Origin: Asterionellopsis glacialis
Taxonomy: Eukaryota; Bacillariophyta; Plagiogrammaphyceae; Rhaphoneidales; Asterionellopsidaceae
Assembly: GCA_014885115.2 (NCBI GenBank)
Contig: WKLE02006692.1
Coordinates: 1-49,178, forward strand
DNA length: 49,178 nt
Reading direction: 5' to 3'
Positions 22,424 to 32,524 of this stretch are shown piece by piece. Made by a program: the position numbers and the translations under genes. How positions within the stretch are numbered: the stretch's first letter is position 1; each line of letters starts with the position of its first letter. The notes under the pieces were generated by a model, which had not been told where the DNA came from, made no database searches, and saw only the letters and a program-made list of their open reading frames with translations.

Positions 22424-23321
22424 AATAGTATGATATTGTGATGGACCAAGGGATCTGAGTACTGTACACAGTTTCTTTAAGTGAGAACACTTTGGTAAGT
22501 TGAAGCGTCGGTGTCTTCTCTATCAACCAGTGGCGGTACAGGTAAGGTACGGTATATTTTTCTTTGTTTTTGTGTGTATGTCATACAAGTCTCTGATACG
22601 GGCGCCCACACAAACACACATGAATGCAAAGCAGCATGAGAGAACAGAAAGAAGGGCACGACAAGACACAGAAAAACCTCAACGAAAAAAGCAGATGCAC
22701 CACCCCAATCCGGAGAGAAAAGGCTTCCGGGAGGAAGAAACGTTGACGTGATGACGACTGCATTTTCATGTCATGCAAAGTCTACGATACTATACTTGTA
22801 GGTCCTACAACAAGTATCCTGGGTACTATTTAGTAACATAAACCTTCGCTTTTGATTTAGTACTGGAATCACGTACAACTCAACGTTGTAACGTCAGCCA
22901 TATTTGAATATGCAGGATGAGAAAGTCTTTAGTGAAGAAGTTACCGGTATGCCTGTGAGGTACTCGTACTCGTAAGGTAGACTTTGAACATCAACAGTAA
23001 AACGTGGTAGAATTCTCACGAGTACGTATCGAGTTTTTAATTTTTGCATGTGTTCTGTCATGCGTCGATTCCAAATTTTAACGTTTGTACTTTGTACGTA
23101 ATTGGAAATATTATCCTCAACTCCAAACAACAAATATCGAATGTGACAATTTTTTTGTGTAACTCAAAAACGATCGAAGACCATTAAAAAAATGGGACAC
23201 ACACAAAAAGATCGAATATAAAAAAGAACACAAGATCACAACCTACCAAGAGACAAGCGACGACACAATCAAGTCAAACACAAACACCAAAGCACTTTTG
23301 CACAAGCTATAAATATACAAT
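22424..23321. promoter_or_regulatory. Divergent intergenic region (VTT gene / RRP4)
   Basis: About 900 bases between divergent genes. A TATA-like GAATATAAAAAAG lies near 23213-23225, about 100 bases before the RRP4 start, followed by an A/C-rich leader without ATG up to 23322. Isolated GTAC-repeat words lie near 22538 and 22960. No gene is supported. Confidence 0.45.
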
Positions 23322-24239
23322 ATGGCAATGACAACGGTCGTATCATCTGATTACTTGGTAGTTCCAGGACAAGTGATTGCCACATCCTCCGAAGAAGATG
23401 AAAATTCGGGTGATGGTGGTGGAGGTTTTTTACGTGGGCATGGGACATATGTAGAACAAGTCAAGGATGAATCAAGATTAGTAGCAAGTGTTGCAGGAAC
23501 TGTGGAACGTGTGAATAAATTGATTAGTGTTATACCTGTTGCACCTCAAAGTTATGTAGGACATGTTGGTGATTTAATCGTTGGACGGATAGCCGCTGTC
23601 GGTCCTACACGGTGGCGTGTGACAGTCGCGGGAACTAGTAAACCTGCACAATTACCTCTAAGTGGTGTACATTTGCCGGGTGGTGTACAGCGTGTCCGTA
23701 CAGCACAAGATGCCAGAGATATGCGTCAATTTTTTGCCGAGGGAGACTTGGTAAGTGCGGAAGTTCATAATGTACAAAATGATGGTACACTTGTCTTACA
23801 TACAAGATCATTACGCTACGGGAAACTCGAAAATGGATGTTTAAAAATTTGTCCACCATCACTCATTCCAAGACGTAAAAACCATTACGTGGTCATGTTG
23901 GGGAATATGGATGTGTTATGGGGTACCAATGGATATATCTGGATACAACGTAAATTACCAGATGCACCACAACAAGATAACAAGGAAGCACCATTGGCGG
24001 ATATACAAGAAAAGTTACGAAGACAACATGCTAATGAACCTGTTTTGCCAGATGAACGAGAGGCAATTGCAAGACTTGGTAATGCTATTGATTGCTTAAA
24101 AATGATTTATGCCATGGTAACACCAGAATCTGTCGAACGGATTTACAGAGAAAGTGTAAATCAACAAGTTCGAATTCAAGACATGTTACGACCTGATATG
24201 GTTGTTTCACTTACGGCCTTTTTGAGGGAGAAAAAGTAA
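23322..24239 (+). CDS. Exosome complex component RRP4 (EXOSC2)
   Basis: A single exon of 305 residues; a second in-frame ATG two codons on could also be used. The N-terminal domain opens with YLVVPGQVIA and HGTYVEQ. The S1 domain follows with GDLIVGRIAAVGPTRWRVTV and LPLSGVHLPGG. The C-terminal KH-like part has NHYVVMLGNMDVLWGTNGYIWIQ, closely matching RRP4. With RRP40 and CSL4 it forms the cap of the RNA exosome, guiding RNA into the ring in nucleus and cytosol. Only a short acidic/Gly-rich insert near residues 22-36 departs from the family. The length is normal. Confidence 0.95.
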   Translation: MAMTTVVSSDYLVVPGQVIATSSEEDENSGDGGGGFLRGHGTYVEQVKDESRLVASVAGTVERVNKLISVIPVAPQSYVGHVGDLIVGRIAAVGPTRWRVTVAGTSKPAQLPLSGVHLPGGVQRVRTAQDARDMRQFFAEGDLVSAEVHNVQNDGTLVLHTRSLRYGKLENGCLKICPPSLIPRRKNHYVVMLGNMDVLWGTNGYIWIQRKLPDAPQQDNKEAPLADIQEKLRRQHANEPVLPDEREAIARLGNAIDCLKMIYAMVTPESVERIYRESVNQQVRIQDMLRPDMVVSLTAFLREKK

Positions 24240-24965
24240 TGTTGTCAGAATTGTATAAAACAATATTTGCCAAAATTTAAGTTTGTAAAACATATTTTTT
24301 CAGCTTCACATGCGCATATGTTTCTATTGTTTTATGATCTTCGTCTTGTCGTTGTTGGTTTTGCTATCTAACATTTGGCAATAATAATATGCCTAAAATT
24401 GATAGCTTATTGTTCACTGTCTTGGGATTCGTCTCTTCCATTCACGGACGGAATCACGTTCATAAGTGAGTCTTTTGCGCATCAAACTAGTTGGCTCCTC
24501 CAAGTGTACCAGTTCTTTTAGCAATTTCATATTATTACATTGGCCAACTTATATGTCACCAAAAACTTCCTTTTAACTCCGAAGTATGGAAACGTACCCT
24601 ACACCATTTTTTCGGATGCCTGTCCTGCCAATGACCAATGCAGGTTGACAATAGTGCCTATGGAAAATCTTGCCGGGAAATTAAACAGCTAATCAATGGA
24701 AAGTAGAGCACAAAAATATGGTCTCACTAGACTATCCTAACAAAGTGGTAAGAAAAACACGGCAACCCTACAACGCCTGTCAAAAGATGATATAACAAAG
24801 CACGCTCGCAACTGAAACATAAAGCAGTTAAAGTTATACGTTTTAAACTAGTACCATACGTGAATCTAGCTAAAGTCATAAAGCCAATGCGCTTCAGCTT
24901 AAAAGCACACGTCCATCAACCCAACCCAACCCACCCACCAACAAACCCCACGGTGTTTCCCTTTC
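24240..24965. other. Convergent intergenic region (RRP4 / PP1)
   Basis: Both neighbours end here. No open frame of note and no RNA gene signature is seen. Confidence 0.5.
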
Positions 24966-26194
24966 CTAACGTCCTCCTGTTCTTCCAGGCGTACTCGGCC
25001 GTCCACTGTACGCGCCTCTTTGCTGTGCTGCACTTGCTGGCTTTAAAATTTGGAACGAGCACATCAGCGTATCATCAACTGTCATCATTGCACCTGCATT
25101 GTCGAATTCACCACAATAGTTAGGAGCAGAGAACACTGTGACAAGCTCTCGACCAGCAAAGAACTCGTAGCCATCTTCCACAACTTGATGTGCGCGGACA
25201 ACGAGATCCAAATCATGCCTTCGGAGGAATTGACGGACTACATCTCCTCCGAAAGTAAACGATACTCCACGATCGTTTTCTCCCCAACCCTTCAAAGACG
25301 AGTAGTAAGTAGCGAAGTAAAGAAAAAAATAATGTGTTAGAAAAACTGTCACAAGATCCTAAAATGAAATTGCAATAAATGCTACATTCTTCAAAACACT
25401 TACTGTAATACTTGGGTCAGGATCAGCCCAAAGGATGTCACACAATAAACCCGTGTCAGGTACATCGCATGGTCTAGCAATGTTAGCTATCTGCTCCATC
25501 TGACTCAACTCAGGACTTAATCCGCCATGCATGCATATGATCTTGTCATCAATAACAGCACAGCAAGGGAGGCAGTTGAAAGTATTGCAAAATTGCTTCC
25601 ACATTTTTACAGAAAAGCGGCGACGGCATTCATCGTAGAAACCGTAAATACGATTAATGCCCGCACATTCGTGGTTTCCTCGGAGCAAAAAAAAGTTCTC
25701 GGGGTATTTAATTTTGTACGCAAACAAGAGGCAAACAACTTCAAGCGATTGCTTACCACGGTCAACATAGTCACCAAGGAACAAATAGTTTGCCTAAAGT
25801 GACAAAATATGGAACGCGGTCATTTGAAACGTGTTATTATTTCCATCTAAAAAGTTGGCGCGATTTCATAAATTATAAATAATTGAAACAAGTTTAAAAA
25901 TGGAACCAAAAAACTCACCTCAGGAGGAAAACCTCCATATTCAAACAGTCTCAGTAAGTCAGTGTACTGTCCGTGCACATCACCACAGATCTTGATCGGA
26001 GCTCCCAATTCAAGTAACATTGGTTGGCTTAAAAAGACTTCCCTGGCTTGGTTACATAGGGCCGTAGCATCCTGTACCGATATTTCCACAGGTGTTCCTG
26101 GCTTTTTGTTTCGAGCCTGAAGCAGCTGATCAATCATACCATCAATCCATGATTCATCAGATGAAGCACCTTGCGATGGTGCTGCTGGTCTCAT
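24966..26194 (-). CDS. Serine/threonine protein phosphatase PP1 catalytic subunit
   Basis: Three exons: 26194-25919, 25793-25404 and 25289-24966, all joined at codon boundaries, giving 329 residues, the usual PP1 length. The metal and active-site signatures are complete: GDVHGQY, GDYVDRG, LRGNHEC, with [53 protein letters not shown] and [16 protein letters not shown]1 dephosphorylates many nuclear and cytosolic proteins under the control of docking subunits. Most of the hydrophobic residues that form the RVxF docking groove appear kept ([10 protein letters not shown]). The first about 17 residues are Ala/Ser-rich and divergent, as usual. A GTAC repeat cluster sits about 145 bases upstream of the ATG. 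Confidence 0.96.
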
Positions 26195-26336
26195 CGTAGC
26201 TGCGTCAGTTACGATGGAGGAACTGTAGGATCATTGCCTGGTTCAGGCCCCGCTCCTGAAATCAGATCTACGAGTAGACTACCAAAGCAAAGAGGCAGGG
26301 CGGAGTCGGTGGAACCCATGGTAGCAGGCCTCTACC

Positions 26337-26390
26337 ATTTACCAGGTACTCGTAGAGTCACGTACCTACAGTACCGGTACAGGTAGGACT
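26337..26390. repeat. GTAC-palindrome repeat cluster
   Basis: Contains TACCAGGTACTCG, CACGTACCTACAGTACCGG and TACAGGTAGGAC, the same words as in the large cluster at 35538-36070. It lies just upstream of the PP1 gene. Confidence 0.7.
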
Positions 26391-26935
26391 CAAAAAATTT
26401 CTGGTGCACCAAAAAAAAATTACGCGTGTGATAATTGTATCACCTCTCATCTTCAGCAATGGCCATTCGGAACATATTGTAGTGTCCTCTACATAGGACT
26501 AAGACCTTTCAATATTACTAAAATACAGTAAAAAAATACAGTGCGCAATTTTATTAAAAAAGTCACACTGACTTTATATATATAATTGCGTAATAATTGT
26601 TGGGCTCATAATCTATTTCGATTTTAAATATAAAGCAGACCCGTAAAACCAACGACCATATTGTACGAAAAATTTGCGCGCCATCAAAAACTGCTCAAAT
26701 GCTTCAAAATAGCTATTATAATGGCCTTCTTTGGTTTTATATACTACAATAAACAGGACCTGCACTTTATCAATGAGTTCTGTTTTCTGTTATGCAATTG
26801 CTCGTAGTAACATAATATGATCGATCTTGTGCGATTGACAATGATAATATGCTAGGCAATGCGCATTTTTCCTTAGTTCAGTCATTGTTATTTATAAATA
26901 TATCCGTTTGTCTTTCCATCATCCGCTCCAGCCCC

Positions 26936-27105
26936 CGTACCAGGTACCAGTTAGTCCTACCCGACCCTGGAATCAGTACCAGGTACCGGTACCCCGTCCG
27001 TCCTTCCTCGTCCCTCCATGAGTCCTACCGGTACCGGCATGTATCGACGTCCGAATAATAATAATACCTGTACAGGTAAATACCTTATATGGAAATACCA
27101 CGTAC
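26936..27105. repeat. GTAC-palindrome repeat cluster
   Basis: Contains GTACCAGGTACCAG, CAGTACCAGGTACCGGTACC, CCTACCGGTACCGG and ACCTGTACAGGTA. Several are perfect palindromes centred on GTAC or GGTACC. It lies 250-420 bases upstream of the gene at 27354. Confidence 0.7.
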
Positions 27106-27353
27106 TTGCGATTGTCAACATGCAAGCATTTCCTGTTTTTTCAAGATCAGAACAACATTGAAGTGGCATCAGTGGCTTTTCCTCCAACAGATCACTCTCA
27201 TCATGGCCCATCATGACGAACATTCTTGTACAATCCAATAGCTAATCAACATATATAAACATTGTACAAAATTTTATCTCTCTTCACCAACACTTCATCT
27301 GAAGCAGGAAATTTAATTCGATAACAGCCATCCAAGTTCCTCCACGTTTTATC

Positions 27354-28139
27354 ATGCGGCTTCTTATCTTGGCGTCAACACTTACATCATTTTTTAGTTT
27401 GGCTTTGAATGTCGTCGTTCCTCCCTCGCAGAACCCCAAAAGTCGCACACATTTGATCAACCAAAATTTCAACGAAAATTTCAAGATTGGAGAAGATGGC
27501 GCAGCTGGTAACAGACAGGAGTTTATTAGTCGAAGAGATGCTTTGAAGGTTGTATCTTTCACTACATCATGTTTTCCGTTCCTAGCGGGACTTGGTTCGA
27601 CAACTGCTCCCGCCTTTGCACAAGAAGGGTCGGGAGAAGAAACATCGAATGAATCAACAGCATTATCTTCAATGGATAATTCCATTATTTTTGTCAAGGG
27701 TACAGTTTCACTTCCAGATGACTTTGTCGCATTAGACGAATCTGCTACACCTGCCTTATATGTTACATGTCGACCTGATCGACCTGACAATGTCCCTGGT
27801 GCAATTTTAAGCGGAACACGCGGGAAACCACCACCTGTATTAGTGGCACGATTTCAGAACCCAACATTCCCCTTTAACTTTGAGCTGAGTGCAAATGATT
27901 TGACTGTCGAAGGTATTTCGGATGGAAAGGCAAAAATTGAAAATAGTGATGATTATTGGTGGAAGAATGATGATTTGATTGTGAGTGCACGTTTAGACAG
28001 TGATGGAGTAGCTGCAACAAGATCTCCTGATGATCTAGTTGGCAGAGGCTTCTATAAGAAATCTGATACCTTGCCAGTTAGTGTTCCCTTGAGAGGCAGG
28101 GGCATTGCTGGTAAATTCGCTACAGGGGGGACAAAATAA
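27354..28139 (+). CDS. Probable thylakoid-lumen protein with a CcmI C-terminal-like domain
   Basis: A single exon of 261 residues. The N-terminus (MRLLILASTLTSFFSLAL) is a signal peptide, though it lacks a clear Phe at the cleavage site. A second signal near residues 60-92 has a twin-arginine motif (SRRDALKV), a hydrophobic core and an AFA cleavage site, typical of Tat transport into the thylakoid lumen. The mature part reads FVKGTVSLPDDF, ALYVTCRP, PPPVLVARFQNPTFPFNFEL, DLIVSARLDSDG and DDLVGRGFY. This order matches the beta-rich C-terminal domain of bacterial CcmI/CcmH-type cytochrome c maturation proteins. In bacteria that domain presents apocytochrome c to the ligation machinery. The resemblance is from recalled family patterns; the function in a plastid is open. 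Confidence 0.72.
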   Translation: MRLLILASTLTSFFSLALNVVVPPSQNPKSRTHLINQNFNENFKIGEDGAAGNRQEFISRRDALKVVSFTTSCFPFLAGLGSTTAPAFAQEGSGEETSNESTALSSMDNSIIFVKGTVSLPDDFVALDESATPALYVTCRPDRPDNVPGAILSGTRGKPPPVLVARFQNPTFPFNFELSANDLTVEGISDGKAKIENSDDYWWKNDDLIVSARLDSDGVAATRSPDDLVGRGFYKKSDTLPVSVPLRGRGIAGKFATGGTK

Positions 28140-28544
28140 TAGTGGTATGAATAGAGAAATTCATAGAAATAGAAATGAAAGCTTTGAGGATTATTACAAA
28201 AGACGTCTAAGAGCGTTCTGTCGTACAAGAAATATTAAATCTGAATATGAATTTACCTATTCAAAATCTTCATAGCCAGAAGGACTTACTTTTCTAATGT
28301 ACACATAGTCCAAAACTTGACCATGTGGTGATATAATGTAGGAACCCATTACATGAATAGAGGAGCTTTTTTTTTGAAAAAATGAATATAAAAATTAAAT
28401 AAGAAAGAATCTTTACAAGCTCTCTACTAACTAGTACTTTAGAAATCAAAATAATGACAATGATGCTTTAATAAACTTATGTTAAGATATATAATCAATA
28501 TCTGATTTTTAGGCCTGTGGAGAGAGGCGGTGGTATTTCCCTCT
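28140..28544. other. Convergent intergenic region
   Basis: A/T-rich stretch between two genes that end towards each other. No frame or RNA gene is seen. Confidence 0.5.
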
Positions 28545-29345
28545 TCAAAAGGTGCATTCAGGTGCATATTCGGCGCTCACAGTGATGAATTTGATAGTCC
28601 CTTTTTCTCCATCAGAGGGGAACATTGCACGAGTTTTTGCAAAGATTGTAGTCTTGCCTCCTAGTTTAGCATCAATATGAAGCCTTGCAACTACGGCGTC
28701 GTCATCCTTGGTCTCTGCATCTTCACAACCAATCTTCTTGCCTCCTAATGCATAAAAGCAGACTGAAATCGGAGTTTCCTTGTCGGTGCTTGTGGATAGG
28801 CCATGGACGGTGGCAACGACTTCGGAGTCACATCCTACGACTTCCATATAAAAGGGTTTTTCCTTCATCTTTTCATGCGCAGGCACCTTTAATGGAGTCT
28901 TCTTGTTGAGAAGCTGGTCCGAAGAAAAGTGCTGTTGCAAATCATCGACGTCGATTCCATATTCCGAGAAGGGACCAAAATCCATACGCCCACTCACGAC
29001 GATGGAAGAGGAAGCTTCCATTTCCTTTGGAAGGGAACCAACAATGCGCTCATCTTCGAGACGCCAATCTAGGCTTGTTCGGCGGGGGCCGTGGTTGTGG
29101 GGAGCACGCAGTTTCGAGTCTACTTTGTCAAGAGACATCGCATAGAGGGCAAATCCACCATCGATTTTGTCCTTCAAATGCTGAATCGCACCGTCCGGAA
29201 CACCTGCCTTTTCGGAGAAGGTTACCTCAACCTCACCTGCAGCCTTGTCAACATTGACCCAGAAGAAATGGGCGTCCGTTTTGGGCACCAACAATAGACT
29301 ACTGGTACCAAGAAGAAGAGCTGCGGCAATGTTCTTAAACATCAT
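28545..29345 (-). CDS. Secreted DUF4198-like protein with predicted N-terminal histidine
   Basis: A single exon of 266 residues; the gene starts with two ATG codons in a row. A signal peptide of about 25 residues ends in PKTDA, followed by HFFWVNVDK. Cleavage there would leave His as residue 1. Proteins of the DUF4198/NikK group and related bacterial periplasmic proteins begin AHxFWL in the same way and are linked to metal uptake. Later features are RAPHNHGPRRTS near residues 80-92, FGPFSEYGIDV, and several Cys residues (VVGCDSE, SVCFYALGGKKIGC) that could form disulphides. The fold is mostly beta. Metal binding through the terminal His is inference; the ligand set is not proven. Confidence 0.7.
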   Translation of the reverse strand: MMFKNIAAALLLGTSSLLLVPKTDAHFFWVNVDKAAGEVEVTFSEKAGVPDGAIQHLKDKIDGGFALYAMSLDKVDSKLRAPHNHGPRRTSLDWRLEDERIVGSLPKEMEASSSIVVSGRMDFGPFSEYGIDVDDLQQHFSSDQLLNKKTPLKVPAHEKMKEKPFYMEVVGCDSEVVATVHGLSTSTDKETPISVCFYALGGKKIGCEDAETKDDDAVVARLHIDAKLGGKTTIFAKTRAMFPSDGEKGTIKFITVSAEYAPECTF

Positions 29346-30353
29346 CTTTTTTCGATAGAATCGATATTGTGTTGTTATATTGGAAATCCGTTTTTAGAAG
29401 ACACGCTCCCTTCTACCTTCTCCACTCGACCCCCCGATGACACCTTCAATATGTTTTATGGGCCTATATAAAGAGCCAATAGGTCGAGAGGCCTATCTCC
29501 AACAAAAATATGTTTGAATCTTGCATCTCAGGAACATCAATACCTGTAAATATGTGGGAGAAATGCAATGTTACTGAGTATAGGAAGGTATGAGACCTTT
29601 TTGCCTTTCCGTAGATTCAAAATTTCAAAATTGCTTGTATGATAATTTTATCAATAATTATTTTCAAGAAAGGCTATTAGTAGGCCTCTGGATATATATG
29701 AAGTAAGACCCGTACTAAATAATAGAATCGAAAAGCTAATAGATTTTTCACAAAGAAAAAGATGTCGTTGTATTTACTGCATTCACTATGTATTTCATAC
29801 ATTCATAAACGTAGGACCTTAAAACTACAGTACTTGTATTGTACTTCGTGCTTGAGGCATGCTAAAAAGTTTAATACCAATTTCCCATGCACATTAATTT
29901 CTTAACTGGGTAAGCGGTAAAGCCTTTTTTGGCCTTTCTGCAGGTTTACGAAAGTCCTTAAAGCACATAAGAATAGCTAATATTTACACCATTAATCAAT
30001 AGTCTAGTAGACCTAGAGAGAGGGTGAGAAACGTGACAAGACACTGCAGGAGACAGGAGACAGGAGAAAAAAGGCTTTGGATTGGCCTACCGGTACGTGC
30101 GTATGGATAAGATGAAAATAAGAAAATAGATCAAAAAGAAGTTCAGGCGGCATGTCGAAAAAAAACGTAGGACCCACGTCTCAATTATTGGATTACTAAC
30201 GTCCACCCAGTAAATTATCTCAACTTTATACTTCGCCCAAGTAAAGCACGTCTGAAAAGATCTAAAGTAAATGGATCTTCGATCCATATTTTTTATTCTT
30301 GTTTTGCATTTTTCATACCCCATATTCTAGAGAAGAATATTCTCAAATGCAAA
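29346..30353. promoter_or_regulatory. Divergent intergenic region
   Basis: About 1 kb between the secreted protein (-) and the first paralogue (+). A CTATATAAAG with a nearby CCAAT (about 29463-29482) lies about 120 bases upstream of the minus-strand ATG. Its best orientation is plus, so its use is uncertain. The last 60 bases before 30354 contain an out-of-frame ATG at 30347 overlapping the start. No other gene is seen. Confidence 0.35.
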
Positions 30354-30911
30354 ATGATGCAGGATTCGAAGTACTGCAACGAGGAGTCCACCTTGGATCA
30401 AGAAGCAGAATGGGACACGCTTACCCTGAAAAGTCACAGAGACGAAGATGACTCCTGGGAAGTTCTCACTGAAGTGGAATCGGTATTGAGTTTTGATGTC
30501 TCATATGTATCCAGTGTCGTGACTAAGCCAAGTTCATACAAAGATGCTCTTCTTCGCGAGGGTATTGTCGATTATCAGCATGATCAGACGACCTTTCGGG
30601 GACTGGGCAAGGTGAAGAAGAAGAAAAAATTGAAGCACATCAAGGAAAACAATGCAGAAGCTGGAACTGAACTTGACGAGTTCGGTTTTGATGCTATTCA
30701 GATGATGGAAGGAATCAAATATGGAAGAGGTGGAAAAGCGCCGCAATGGTTGAAGAACAACAAAAAGACCAAAAAGAATTCCTCCGGCTCGCAAACAGCA
30801 TGTCGACACTACACAGATCGTGATGCCGACAGAATGTGCAGTCGTCGTCGTATAAACTTAAAGAAGTCATGCGATCATGACATTGGTACTTATGCGCCGA
30901 TATACAGTTAA
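30354..30911 (+). CDS. Unrecognised protein, tandem paralogue A
   Basis: A single exon of 185 residues. I do not recognise a known domain. It shares about 60% of residues with the gene at 32525 across two blocks: ES-LDQEAEWD followed by SWEVLTEVESVLSFD and PSSYKDALLREGI, and DEFGFDAIQMMEGIKYGRGGKAPQW. A KVKKKKKLK stretch between them could be a nuclear signal. An acidic run before SWEVL resembles an ATG8-interacting (LIR) motif, W-x-x-L after Asp/Glu. The C-terminus is basic and differs from the paralogue. No signal peptide or membrane segment is seen. The SNARE-like gene lies between the two copies on the other strand. Confidence 0.7.
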   Translation: MMQDSKYCNEESTLDQEAEWDTLTLKSHRDEDDSWEVLTEVESVLSFDVSYVSSVVTKPSSYKDALLREGIVDYQHDQTTFRGLGKVKKKKKLKHIKENNAEAGTELDEFGFDAIQMMEGIKYGRGGKAPQWLKNNKKTKKNSSGSQTACRHYTDRDADRMCSRRRINLKKSCDHDIGTYAPIYS

Positions 30912-31109
30912 AAAGATGAAAGTATTCCCAGAGAGTTTCGCACGAGAAAAGAAAGTCGAAATCAGGCGATTTTCCGGTCCAAGAAAACAGGGAAATCTTG
31001 TACAAATTTGGTACAAAAGGAACATATTCTTTTCTTTTTTAAATTAGTTCTACTACAACCAGTAATTACATTCTGGACATATGCTTTCAAGCTCTTGACC
31101 CTGTATGCA

Positions 31110-32215
31110 TTAAGGTAGACTATCACGTTGTACCTTCGATGCACTTTCCTTGTCGAAGATAACAAGGAACTTCTGATTCCAAAACCAAGTCTTCATAGCT
31201 GACTTGGCTCCCACGAACCCCCCAATAAAAACAGCAGCACCGATGGACGCCTCGATTGCTTGGGCGGCAGCAACAGAAGTCATTCCCGTAAAGACTGCCG
31301 CACCAGCAGGTCCCCCAGCCATAAATCCTGCTACACCACCCACTGCTCCCACAACTGTGGTTCCCGCAATTGTGTATTTTTTATCCTTTGCCCACAATGT
31401 CCACTTTAGGCGCTTTGTTCTTTTCTTGAAAACCTTTGCTAACTCCAAGCATTCTGCACTTTGTTTTTTGATTTCTTCAGCATCTTCGATATTTTCTAGA
31501 GCTCCCTGAATGTTGCCATTCATTTGATTCTTAAGAACTTCCGTGATTTGAATTAGATTTCGGATGCTCTCTGAGTATTGAAGTCTCAATTCATCATCAA
31601 TTTCTGTAATCAACATATTTGGAGCGCTTCCTCCCCCTAGGTCACCGTACTTCATTGCCATAAGTGCAAATTCGATCGCATTCTCTCTTTTCTTGGGTAG
31701 CCACATTTTTTGAATGGACGTAAAGGACTCGTAAAGCTCATCTAAGCATTCAACAGCAGCTTCATTAGGATAGTTATCGCTTGTTGTAACTATATATGTG
31801 TAGTTATTATAGCCTTTAACATACCAAGTTCCGAGTTGTGATTCGTACAAGCTATAGTAATTTGTCTGTGGGTTTGGATAGTGGGTAGACGCACAAGTTG
31901 GAAAAAAGTGGAGATATTCATTTGTCGCTACCAATTGATTTTTGTAATGTTTACAAGATTCAAAGATAAAAAATAATGCAATGAAATGATGTCATTTTTT
32001 ACACTCACCTCTTTAATGGACTGTAATTTGTACTTTGCATAGTTCAAATAGCGATCGTGGTTATCAGTAGCAGCCTCTTCGCTTTCTCCCCAACAAAATG
32101 ATGATTCGACAACGAAACCAGATTCGCTATCGTTCGTAGCAATCGCTACAAATGGAATGAGATTACTCAATTTTTTTGTGCGGAGAACGTGGATGAGTTC
32201 AATGTGGATTATCAT
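31110..32215 (-). CDS. Longin/R-SNARE-like protein with Asn at the zero layer and a glycine-rich membrane hairpin
   Basis: Two exons: 32215-32005 and 31927-31110, giving 342 residues. The only acceptor (GGTAG) forces use of donor GTGTAA four bases past a better-looking GTGAGT. The start at 32215 is the first ATG in frame. Residues about 15-130 have the longin pattern (LIPFVAIATN, later YNNYTYIVTTSDNYPNEAAVECLDEL). The SNARE motif runs from LRLQYSESIRNLIQITEVL to VFKKRTKRLKW. Aligned with VAMP2 it keeps L-E before the centre and Phe at +21, but the central Arg is Asn (ALENIED). Instead of one tail anchor it has two Gly/Ala-rich hydrophobic segments (VVGAVGGVAGFMAGG and IGAAVFIGGFVGA) and a tail of about 30 residues. 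A membrane-fusion role is likely, the compartment unknown. Confidence 0.8.
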
Positions 32216-32524
32216 GAAACCAAACAAGCAACCGCGAAACAGTAGGCTGGAGTCGTGTTTGACCAAAGCATGTCTCAGTCTACGAATCTTGCATACAGGT
32301 ACCTGTACTTACAAACAAAAATGTGGACCTACGTGCTTATCATACAGTATATTGAAACACGTAAAGAAGACAGGTCGACCGCAATTATTGTTTTTTCGCA
32401 CAAGCTGTTTCGAACTTCAGAAAAAATTATTTACAGGGACTCGAGAAAAGGACAATGCATGCATGTCTGGATTTGACTCCCTCCCACCAATTCCTCATTA
32501 ATCGAGGAATACGAATAAGTCATC
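32216..32524. promoter_or_regulatory. Shared promoter region, SNARE-like gene / paralogue B
   Basis: About 300 bases lie between divergent start codons, so both genes probably share this control region. A CAGGTACCTG palindrome, a copy of the dispersed GTAC word, lies near 32297. Confidence 0.45.

Larger units (their letters stand above)
26195..27353. promoter_or_regulatory. Divergent intergenic region with two GTAC repeat clusters
   Basis: This lies between PP1 (-) and the lumenal protein (+) and should hold both promoters. Apart from the two repeat clusters listed separately, it is A/T-rich and holds no gene that can be supported. Confidence 0.45.

Noticed and set aside
32005..32009. GTGAGT donor at the end of exon 1 of the SNARE-like gene
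   Set aside because: It is the better consensus, but with the only acceptor present it puts the second exon out of frame. GTGTAA four bases on keeps the frame.
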